From contig NZ_AUAP01000013.1 in assembly GCF_000428785.1 (NCBI RefSeq), forward strand, positions 1-64,000: a DNA stretch of 64,000 bases, in the 5' to 3' direction. This stretch comes from Conchiformibius kuhniae DSM 17694 (GTDB lineage Bacteria > Pseudomonadota > Gammaproteobacteria > Burkholderiales > Neisseriaceae). The notes below the pieces were generated by a model. That model did no database searches. It saw nothing but the letters and a program-made list of their open reading frames with translations, and was not told the origin of the DNA. Made by a program: the position numbers and the translations under genes. This document shows, piece by piece, positions 50,972 through 57,112 of the stretch. Position 1 is the first letter of the stretch. Every line of letters begins with the position of its first letter.

Positions 50972-51151
50972 ATGAGCATTGCCGATATTCCCGCGTCCTA
51001 TTTGTTTTTGTATGTGTTTTTTATCGTATTGGGCGTGTGCATCGGTGCCGATGTGCGCTTTGAATTGGATTGGTCGTGGCGGAAAATGTTGGCGGTGGCG
51101 GCTGCGGCGGGCGCGGGCATCATGTTGTTGCGCCTGTTGGGGCTGATTTAG
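50972..51151 (+). CDS. 59-aa two-helix membrane protein
   Basis: ATG at 50972 to TAG at 51151. The product MSIADIPASYLFLYVFFIVL, GVCIGADVRFELDWSWRKML, AVAAAAGAGIMLLRLLGLI has two hydrophobic spans (about 8-25 and 39-58) joined by a charged loop with two Trp. Codon use and GC match the chromosomal genes. There is no clear ribosome binding site in the repeat-derived upstream DNA. No family recognised. An uptake-like AGGCTGTCTGAA (51170-51181) follows. Confidence 0.6.
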   Translation: MSIADIPASYLFLYVFFIVLGVCIGADVRFELDWSWRKMLAVAAAAGAGIMLLRLLGLI

Positions 51152-51206
51152 GCTACAATAGCGGTTTTCAGGCTGTCTGAAAGCCGACTTATGGGGCTGC
51201 GCTTTA

Positions 51207-51281
51207 GGGCGTGTCATCATTTACTTATGCGGCGGTGTTTTCAGCTAAAAACCGCTACGCAAAGCAATTGATAACACGCCC
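51207..51281 (-). repeat. MITE-like element, deletion derivative
   Basis: Only 75 bp: GGGCGTGTCATCATTTACTTATG at the left and AATTGATAACACGCCC at the right with a short unrelated centre. The 13-bp inverted ends are kept while both dRS3 arms are gone. Confidence 0.75.
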
Positions 51282-51327
51282 TGGATGCAACCCCGTGCGT
51301 TGAACCCCCCACTACGGAGAACAAACC

Positions 51328-51711
51328 ATGAGCAACATTCCCGCCGATTTGAAATACGTTGCCAGCCACGAATGGCTGCGCCCCGAAGCCGACGGTACGG
51401 TAACGGTCGGCATCACCGAACACGCCCAAGAACTGTTGGGCGACATCGTGTTTGTCGAGCTGCCTGAAGTCGGCGCGAACTTGGCCGCCGAAGAGCAGGC
51501 AGGCGTGGTCGAGTCGGTGAAAGCCGCTTCCGATGTATACGCGCCGATTGCGGGCGAAATCGTGGAAATCAACCAAGCCCTGATTGACGCGCCCGAAACC
51601 GCCAACAGCGACCCCTACGGCGAAGGCTGGTTCTTCAAAATCAAACCCGCCGATGCCGCCGCTTTGGACGGCTTGTTGAGCGCGGAGCAATACGCCGCCG
51701 AAATCGGTTGA
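51328..51711 (+). CDS. gcvH: Glycine cleavage system H protein
   Basis: The product is 127 aa, the lipoyl carrier of the glycine cleavage complex. The lipoylated lysine is Lys65 in GVVESVKAASDVYAPIAGEI. N-terminus LKYVASHEWLRPEADGTVTVGIT and C-terminal DPYGEGWFFKIKP are standard. ACGGAGAACAAACC precedes the ATG. gcvT and gcvP are not in the window. The uptake core GCTGCCTGAA lies inside (51459-51468). Confidence 0.96.
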   Translation: MSNIPADLKYVASHEWLRPEADGTVTVGITEHAQELLGDIVFVELPEVGANLAAEEQAGVVESVKAASDVYAPIAGEIVEINQALIDAPETANSDPYGEGWFFKIKPADAAALDGLLSAEQYAAEIG

Positions 51712-51742
51712 TGTGCTTGATTCAGGACAGAACACGCCCGTA

Positions 51743-51934
51743 GGGCGTGTCATCATTTAAATTTTTATACTGAAAATCAGCATAATGTAGAAATGCCGTC
51801 ATTCCCGCGCAGGCGGGAATCCACTGCCCGATGCTTGGCAAGTCATGTTTTATCAAGGTTTGTTGTGCTTTGACTTGGATTCCCGCCTGCACGGGAATGA
51901 CGGCGTGGTTTTTCGGTTAATTGATGACACGCCC
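51743..51934 (-). repeat. MITE-like element, copy 13
   Basis: A textbook copy: GGGCGTGTCATCATTTAAATTTT at the left and CGGTTAATTGATGACACGCCC at the right, with 13-bp perfect inverted ends, and both arms CCGTCATTCCCGCGCAGGCGGGAATCC-type pairs intact. Flanked by TA on the left. Confidence 0.9.
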
Positions 51935-52085
51935 CAGCGTGTGTGAAGCGAACCGCGCAATAAGCTTGTCAGCAACACGAACCCGTCGCAGCAATCCCCG
52001 CATTTGTGCAGGGGAATACGTCAATTTTCACATTAAAACAACGTCCTCCGAATGCCGAACCGAACGGCTTTCGGGGTTTTTATTT
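51935..52085 (+). ncRNA. Candidate small RNA ending in a terminator with an anti-Shine-Dalgarno stretch
   Basis: There is no ORF here. A hairpin CCCCGCATTTGTGCAGGGG (around 51996-52015) is followed by an unpaired A/T-rich segment (AATTTTCACATTAAAACAACG), the sequence TCCTCC (52044-52049), and a rho-independent terminator with stem CCGAATGCCG / CGGCTTTCGG (52048-52074) and GGTTTTTATTTG. Layout is that of an Hfq-type sRNA. I could not find a clear promoter; the terminator might instead end the gcvH transcript. Confidence 0.45.
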
Positions 52086-52243
52086 GTTTTATCAGATAAT
52101 TTTGCCAACTTCGCCGCTCGTTGGCACCAAATGCAGCGCCGTGCAATCAGATTTTTTGCGCCAAAGGGCAATAATCGGATAAAAGCTCTGATAAAATCCC
52201 GACTTTCTGTTTTCACCATTTTCACACAATTAAGGAATATGTT

Positions 52244-52696
52244 ATGACCGCGCCCGTACTGCCTGTTGAGGCAAAAGACATTCAAAAACTGATTCCCCAC
52301 CGCTATCCGTTTATGCTGCTCGACCGCATCACTGCGTTTGAGCAGGGCAAGAAATTAAGCGCAATCAAAAACATCAGCATGAATGAGCCGCAGTTTCAAG
52401 GGCATTTTCCCGACTTTCCCGTGATGCCCGGCGTGCTGTTGATTGAAGCGATGGCACAGGCTTGCGGCGCATTGGCGATTTTGAGCGAAGGCGGACGCAA
52501 TCCCGATGAAATTTACTTTTTTGCAGGCATCGACCACGCCCGTTTCAAACGCCAAGTGATTCCGGGCGACCGTGTGGTCTTTGAAATCGAAATGCTGCAA
52601 AGCAAACGCGGCATCGGCAAATTCAAAGCCACCGCTTCGGTAGAGGGCGAATTGGCGGTGGAAGCGGAAATCATGTGCGCCAAACGCACGGTATGA
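52244..52696 (+). CDS. fabZ: 3-hydroxyacyl-ACP dehydratase FabZ
   Basis: The product is 150 aa, a hot-dog fold dehydratase of fatty acid elongation. VEAKDIQKLIPHRYPFMLLDRI and the catalytic block QGHFPDFPVMPGVLLIEAMAQACG (His54, Glu68). TTAAGGAATATGTT precedes the ATG. In most Gram-negative bacteria it sits with lpxD and lpxA; here it is coupled to lptG by an ATGA overlap. The upstream TAAAAT (52192-52197) is a possible -10. Confidence 0.96.
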   Translation: MTAPVLPVEAKDIQKLIPHRYPFMLLDRITAFEQGKKLSAIKNISMNEPQFQGHFPDFPVMPGVLLIEAMAQACGALAILSEGGRNPDEIYFFAGIDHARFKRQVIPGDRVVFEIEMLQSKRGIGKFKATASVEGELAVEAEIMCAKRTV

Positions 52697-53760
52697 AGCT
52701 GCTGACCCGTTATGTGGTGCTGCGCTTGGGCAAGGCATCACTGTTGGCACTCATGGCATTGGTGTCGCTGTACGGTTTTTTTGATTTGCTCGGCGAAGCG
52801 GGCAACATCGGCAAAGGCACCTACACCACGGCGACGGCGTTTCAATATGTGCTGCTGCAAATGCCGGCACGGGCGTATTTGCTGATGCCTTTGGCGGTGC
52901 TGACGGGGGCATTGTTCGCGTTCGGGCGTTTGGCGGCGGATTGCGAATGGGCGGTGGTGAAAACCAGTGGGGTGGACACTTGGGGCATTGTCCGCATGGT
53001 TTTGGTGTTTGGCGGGGCGTTTGCCGTGGCGACGGCGCTGCTGGGGGAATGGGCGGCGCCGGAAATGAGCAGGCGTGCCGATGCCTTGAAAGCGGCGGCG
53101 AAATCGGGGCAGGTTTTGGCGGCACAAGACGGTATTTGGATTAAGGAAAACGGCAGTATGGTGTATGTGGCTTCGGTGTTGCCCGACAACGGTTTGACGG
53201 GGGTGAAGATTTGGCGTTACGGCGACGATTTTCGCTTGCAGGAGGCGATATCCGCGCCCCGCGCCCGTGTGGGTGAGGGGCAGTGGCTGCTGTTCGACAG
53301 CCGCAGCAGCCGCATCACGCCCGAACGGGTGGAAACGGTCGTGCAGCCGCAACGGGTGTGGGCAAGCGGGGTGGGCAGGGCGTTGCTGGCGACTTTGCAA
53401 GTGAAGCCGGAGCAGATGTCTTGGACGGCACTGGGGCGTTATATCCGCCATTTGGAACACAACCGCCAGCAAACGCAGATGTACCGTGTGGCATGGTGGA
53501 ACAAATTGGTATACCCTGCGGCGGTGGTGGTGATGGCGTTGTTGGCATTGGCGTTTACGCCCGTGTCGGGGCGGCACGCCAATATGGGGCTGAAGCTGTT
53601 TGGCGGGGTGTGCTTGGGGTTGCTGTTTTATTTTTCCGGACGTTTGTTCGGGTTTACCAGCCGTTTGTACGGCGTACCGGCATGGGTGGCGGCGCTGTTG
53701 CCGACTGCGGCGTTTGCCGTGTGGGCGCTGGTGCTGATTCGGCGGCAGGAGCGGCGTTGA
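52693..53760 (+). CDS. lptG: LPS export ABC transporter permease LptG
   Basis: The product is 355 aa. Six predicted helices flank a periplasmic domain (about 110-265), the YjgP/YjgQ design. MKLLTRYVVLRLGKASLLALMALVSLYGFFDLLGE and the later PAAVVVMALLALAFTPVSGRHANMGLKLFGGVCLGLLFYFSGRLFG are LptG-like. It starts inside the fabZ stop and its own stop overlaps the esterase start. Partner LptF is at 39594-40709. Confidence 0.93.
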   Translation: MKLLTRYVVLRLGKASLLALMALVSLYGFFDLLGEAGNIGKGTYTTATAFQYVLLQMPARAYLLMPLAVLTGALFAFGRLAADCEWAVVKTSGVDTWGIVRMVLVFGGAFAVATALLGEWAAPEMSRRADALKAAAKSGQVLAAQDGIWIKENGSMVYVASVLPDNGLTGVKIWRYGDDFRLQEAISAPRARVGEGQWLLFDSRSSRITPERVETVVQPQRVWASGVGRALLATLQVKPEQMSWTALGRYIRHLEHNRQQTQMYRVAWWNKLVYPAAVVVMALLALAFTPVSGRHANMGLKLFGGVCLGLLFYFSGRLFGFTSRLYGVPAWVAALLPTAAFAVWALVLIRRQERR

Positions 53761-54404
53761 TGGGTCATTATGATGATGTGCAAACCATGTGCTTGACACG
53801 GCGGCGTTTGTTGCTGTCTGCCGCCGCTTTGGCGTTGGGGGCGTGCGGCGGCAAGCCTTATGCCCCACTGCCCGCCGGAAGCAGGGTGCTGGCACTGGGC
53901 GACTCGCTGACCTTCGGCTACGGCGCACCGCCCGAAGCGGCTTATCCGGCGCAATTGGCACAAATCAGCCGTTGGCAGGTGCATAACGGCGGGGTTTCCG
54001 GCGACACCGCCGCACAAGCCCTTGCCCGTTTGCCTGCCTTGCTGCACGCGCAACCGCAGTTGATTTTGCTCGGCATCGGCGGCAATGATTTTTTGCGGCG
54101 CGTGCCTGAAGCGCAAACCCGCGACCACATCAGCCGCATCATCGCCGCAAGCGCGGGCATTCCGCTTGTGTTGATTGCCCAGCCCAAGCCTTCTTTAAGC
54201 GCGGTTTTCGGGCATTTGGACGACCACCCTTTGTATGCCGAACTGGCAAAGCAGCACGACATTCCCCTGTTTGCCGGCGGGTGGAGTGCCGTTTTGGCAA
54301 ATCGGGATTTGAAATCCGATGCCATTCACGCCAATGCCGCAGGTTACCGCCGCTTTGCCGAACGCTTGGCAGCGTTTTTGAAAAAGCAGGGGTTTTTGTC
54401 GTGA
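53760..54404 (+). CDS. SGNH-family esterase/lysophospholipase lipoprotein
   Basis: The product is 214 aa from the ATG at 53760 (AGGAG eight bases upstream; overlaps lptG stop). An ATG at 53787 would give a cleaner signal, MCLTRRRLLLSAAALALGAC, with lipobox LGAC. SGNH blocks: GDSLTFGYG (Ser), GGVSGDT (Gly), GIGGNDFLRR (Asn) and DAIHANAAGY (Asp/His). TesA/arylesterase-like, predicted to cleave acyl or phospholipid esters in the periplasm. It closes the fabZ-lptG-esterase operon. Confidence 0.88.
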   Translation: MGHYDDVQTMCLTRRRLLLSAAALALGACGGKPYAPLPAGSRVLALGDSLTFGYGAPPEAAYPAQLAQISRWQVHNGGVSGDTAAQALARLPALLHAQPQLILLGIGGNDFLRRVPEAQTRDHISRIIAASAGIPLVLIAQPKPSLSAVFGHLDDHPLYAELAKQHDIPLFAGGWSAVLANRDLKSDAIHANAAGYRRFAERLAAFLKKQGFLS

Positions 54405-54423
54405 TGCGTGTGTTGCGCTTGAT

Positions 54424-54453
54424 AAAAAAACAGCCTTAAATGGCTGTTTTTTT
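54424..54453 (+). terminator. Terminator after the esterase gene
   Basis: A 12-bp stem AAAAAAACAGCC / GGCTGTTTTTTT, loop TTAAAT, 20 bp after the stop. Its A- and T-runs let it also act on the minus strand, so it may end the tRNA-Arg transcript too. Confidence 0.92.
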
Positions 54454-54462
54454 AAATGAATG

Positions 54463-54534
54463 CCCCGCCGACAGGACTCGAACCTGTATTACACGCTTAG
54501 GAGGCATGTGTTCTATCCCTTGAACTACGGCGGG
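54463..54534 (-). tRNA. tRNA-Arg (anticodon CCT)
   Basis: 72 bases without an encoded CCA. Acceptor CCCGCCG/CGGCGGG, D-arm TAGTTCAAGGGATAGAAC, anticodon stem CATGC/GCGTG with loop CTCCTAA (CCT), T-arm CAGGTTCGAGTCCTG. The other three tRNAs in the window do encode CCA. It lies 12 bp downstream of the ispB stop, on the same strand. Confidence 0.92.
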
Positions 54535-54546
54535 AAAACAAAAACT

Positions 54547-55521
54547 TTAAGACAAACGGCTTACCGACAGCCGCGCCAAATCGCGCATGGCGGCGCTTAC
54601 CTCGTTTTCAGGCAGCCCGTTCAAACTGTCGCAGGCGCGGGCAACGGCGTGTTGCGCCTGTTCGGTGCAGTAGGCCAGCGCGTCCGAAGCGGCCACATGG
54701 CGGTAAATCGCGTCAAAACGGCTGCGGTCGGCGTTTTGCAGGGCGGCGCGGACTTCGTCGGCGGCTTCGGCGCTGCCTTGCCGCATCAGGTAAATCAGGG
54801 GCAAAGTCGGTTTGCCTTCCGCCAAATCGTCGCCGACATTTTTGCCGATTTGTTCGGGGCTGCCCGAATAATCCAGCACATCGTCAATAATTTGGAACGC
54901 CGTGCCGACATACATGCCGTAATCTTTCAAAGCCTGTTCCTGCGCCTCGTCCGCGCCCGCCAGTACCGCGCCCACCTGCGCCGCCGCTTCAAACAGCTTG
55001 GCGGTTTTGTATTGAATCACGCGCAGGTATTCGCTTTCGCTGATGTCGGTGTTGCCGATGTTCATCAACTGCATCACTTCGCCTTCGGCGATGATGTTGG
55101 TGGCTTCCGCCATAATGTCCAGAATTTTCAGGCTGCCCGAACCGACCATCAGTTGAAACGCGCGCGTGTAGAGAAAATCGCCCACCAGCACCGCCGCCGC
55201 GTTGCCGAACAGATTGTTGGCGGTGGCGCGGCCGCGCCGCAACGCGCTTTCGTCCACCACGTCATCGTGCAGCAGCGTGGAGGTGTGGATAAACTCCACC
55301 ATCGCCGCCAGTTCATACAAACCGTCGCGGTCGCAGCCCAGCGACTTGCCCGCCAACAGGGTCATGACGGGGCGCAAACGCTTGCCGCCCGCGCTGATGA
55401 TGTAGTTGCCGATTTGCGAAATCAATGCCACTTCCGACTGCACGGCACGGTTGATGACCGCGTCCACGCGGCGCAAATCGGTTTCCAGATTTTTTTGAAA
55501 ATAAGGCAGTTGGCGCAACAT
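54547..55521 (-). CDS. ispB: Octaprenyl diphosphate synthase
   Basis: The product is 324 aa, a trans-polyprenyl synthase making the ubiquinone side chain. The first Asp-rich motif LLHDDVVDESALRRG and the second AFQIIDDVLDYSG; GGKRLRPVMTLLAGKSLG binds IPP. Small residues upstream of the first motif (FIHTSTL) fit a long-chain product. It is divergent from the EEP-family gene. The core uptake sequence lies near its 3' end (54607-54616). Confidence 0.94.
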   Translation of the reverse strand: MLRQLPYFQKNLETDLRRVDAVINRAVQSEVALISQIGNYIISAGGKRLRPVMTLLAGKSLGCDRDGLYELAAMVEFIHTSTLLHDDVVDESALRRGRATANNLFGNAAAVLVGDFLYTRAFQLMVGSGSLKILDIMAEATNIIAEGEVMQLMNIGNTDISESEYLRVIQYKTAKLFEAAAQVGAVLAGADEAQEQALKDYGMYVGTAFQIIDDVLDYSGSPEQIGKNVGDDLAEGKPTLPLIYLMRQGSAEAADEVRAALQNADRSRFDAIYRHVAASDALAYCTEQAQHAVARACDSLNGLPENEVSAAMRDLARLSVSRLS

Positions 55522-55643
55522 GGGCGGGCTTTCCGGATAGGTGGTGCGGTTGGGGACAAAGGCGGCGATTATAACAGTTCGGATTGACGCTTTCCAAGTG
55601 TCGCGGCAATATTGCCGTTTGCTTTTTGCCGCTTGTTCCGCTT

Positions 55644-56363
55644 ATGCGCATTCTTTCCTACAATATTCAAGCCGCCATCGGCGCAAACAGCTATTTCAGC
55701 TACGTTTCGCGGCTGCACCGCCAAGTGCTGCCCGACCCCGCCAAAACAGGCAATCTGCAACGCATTGCCGCCTACATCGCAGCGTTTGACGCCGTGTGCA
55801 TTCAGGAAATCGATTTGGGCGGACTGCGCAACGGCTTCCGTTGCCAAGCGGCGCAACTGTGCCAAGCGGCGGGCTTTGCCCACCATGTGGCGCAGACCAA
55901 CCGCGTGGTGGGACAACTGTCGCGGCACGGCAACCTGATTCTCTGCCGCACCCCCCTGCGCCCGCTCATCAGCGAAACACTGCCCTCGCGCATCAAAGGG
56001 CGCGGCATACTTGCCGCCGCCACCGACACCCCGCACGGCGAATTGGTATTGGCAAACGTCCACCTGAGCTTGGGCGCGTCCGACCAACTGCGCCAAGTGC
56101 GCCACATCTGCCGCCTGCTCGAAGCCCACCCGCAAATATGCCTGTGCGGCGACTTCAACTGCCCGCCCGAATCGGCGGCACTGGCACTGCTGCGCGAAGC
56201 GGGCTACCGCCGCGTCGGCAGCAACGCCCCGACCTACCCGAGCTGGCGTCCGCGCAAAACACTCGACCATATTTTTATTAAGGGCGCATTGGACGGACAC
56301 TGTTGCACCGACCACACATTTACCGCGTCCGACCACCTGCCCGTGTGTGCGGAATTGCGCTGA
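55644..56363 (+). CDS. Endonuclease/exonuclease/phosphatase family protein
   Basis: The product is 239 aa. EEP-fold motifs: ILSYNIQAAIG (Asn), VCIQEIDLGG (catalytic Glu), LANVHLSLGASDQLRQ, LCGDFNCPPES (Asp/Asn) and DHIFI ... TASDHLPVCAEL (Asp-His). All metal and catalytic residues are present, so it is probably an active Mg-dependent phosphodiesterase on DNA, RNA or lipid headgroups; the substrate is not clear. Start at 55644 has no strong ribosome binding site. Monocistronic. Confidence 0.87.
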   Translation: MRILSYNIQAAIGANSYFSYVSRLHRQVLPDPAKTGNLQRIAAYIAAFDAVCIQEIDLGGLRNGFRCQAAQLCQAAGFAHHVAQTNRVVGQLSRHGNLILCRTPLRPLISETLPSRIKGRGILAAATDTPHGELVLANVHLSLGASDQLRQVRHICRLLEAHPQICLCGDFNCPPESAALALLREAGYRRVGSNAPTYPSWRPRKTLDHIFIKGALDGHCCTDHTFTASDHLPVCAELR

Positions 56364-56421
56364 TGCCGCTTGCCGCAACGCATTTTTCACGTTTTTCAAG
56401 CCGAATTATGATGCGGGGCAA

Positions 56422-56617
56422 GGGCGTGTCATTGATTTAAATTATTTTATTGAAAATAAAAGCATGATAAAAAACTGCCGTCATGCCCGCGCATGCGGGA
56501 ATCCACTGCCTGATGTTTGTGAAGCGATGTTTTATCAATGCTTTTTGCAATTTGTTTTGGCTTCCCGCCTGCGCGGTAATGACGGTGTGGTGTTTCCGGT
56601 CAATTGATGACACGCCC
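56422..56617 (-). repeat. MITE-like element, copy 14
   Basis: GGGCGTGTCATTGATTTAAATT at the left and CCGGTCAATTGATGACACGCCC at the right. The arms are CCGTCATGCCCGCGCATGCGGGAATCC-like and a CCCGCCTGCGCGGTAATGACGG pair. Full length. Confidence 0.87.
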
Positions 56618-56684
56618 AACCGCGCCAACCATCTGCAAAGCCAATGCCCCGCATCACATCTGCCGATATCTGCGTGCGGGATTG

Positions 56685-56712
56685 TTGTCGGAATGTAAGA
56701 TTGTGTTATGCT
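56685..56712 (+). promoter_or_regulatory. Promoter of the DUF4212-symporter operon
   Basis: TTGTCG (56685-56690), a 16-base spacer and TATGCT (56707-56712), giving a leader of about 125 bases. The rest of the 56618-56842 stretch is non-coding and shows no other clear signal. Confidence 0.5.
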
Positions 56713-56842
56713 GCGTTTACCGTAGGCATTGCTTTGCGCCGCACGGTATTTTTGCGTATTTCGGGGCATAGCGGAACACAAACCGAGTCCAAACGGCCAT
56801 TTGCCCCGTTTCCAAATTATCCTCATTCAGGAGACGACAATC

Positions 56843-57108
56843 ATGTCCGAAGAAAAAAACAAGACGTGTCAGGCTATTGGCAGGCAAATCTCCGCCTGAT
56901 TTTCATTTGTTTGGCCGTGTGGGCGCTGTGTTCCCATTTTGCCGCCATTTTGCTGCGCTCGGTGCTGATGGGCATCAGCGTGGGCGGCGCGGATTTGGGC
57001 TTTTGGTTTGCCCAGCAAGGCTCGATTTTGGTATTCATCGCCATCATTTTCTTTTATGCGCGGCAGATGAATAAGCTGGACGAACAATTCGGCGTGAAAG
57101 AGGAGTGA
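56843..57108 (+). CDS. DUF4212 small symporter subunit, frame broken at an A7 tract
   Basis: CAGGAG lies nine bases before the ATG at 56843, which reads MSEEKNKTCQ... and stops after 18 codons. The body of the protein, SGYWQANLRLIFICLAVWAL through FGFWFAQQGS-like sequence to MNKLDEQFGVKEE, is one frame away. Adding one A to the run at 56853-56859 restores MSEEKKQDVSGYWQANLRL, the family N-terminus. A GTG at 56866 could start an 80-aa product but lacks a ribosome binding site. The protein has two membrane helices and always accompanies the next gene. Could be a true mutation, slippage-dependent expression, phase variation or a sequencing error. Confidence 0.75.
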
Positions 57109-57112
57109 TGTC

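Noticed and set aside
51996..52074. 6S RNA, 4.5S RNA or tmRNA in the gcvH-fabZ gap
   Set aside because: No central-bubble rod of 6S, no GGAAGCAGCC-type SRP loop and no tRNA-like ends were found; only a generic sRNA-like layout remains.
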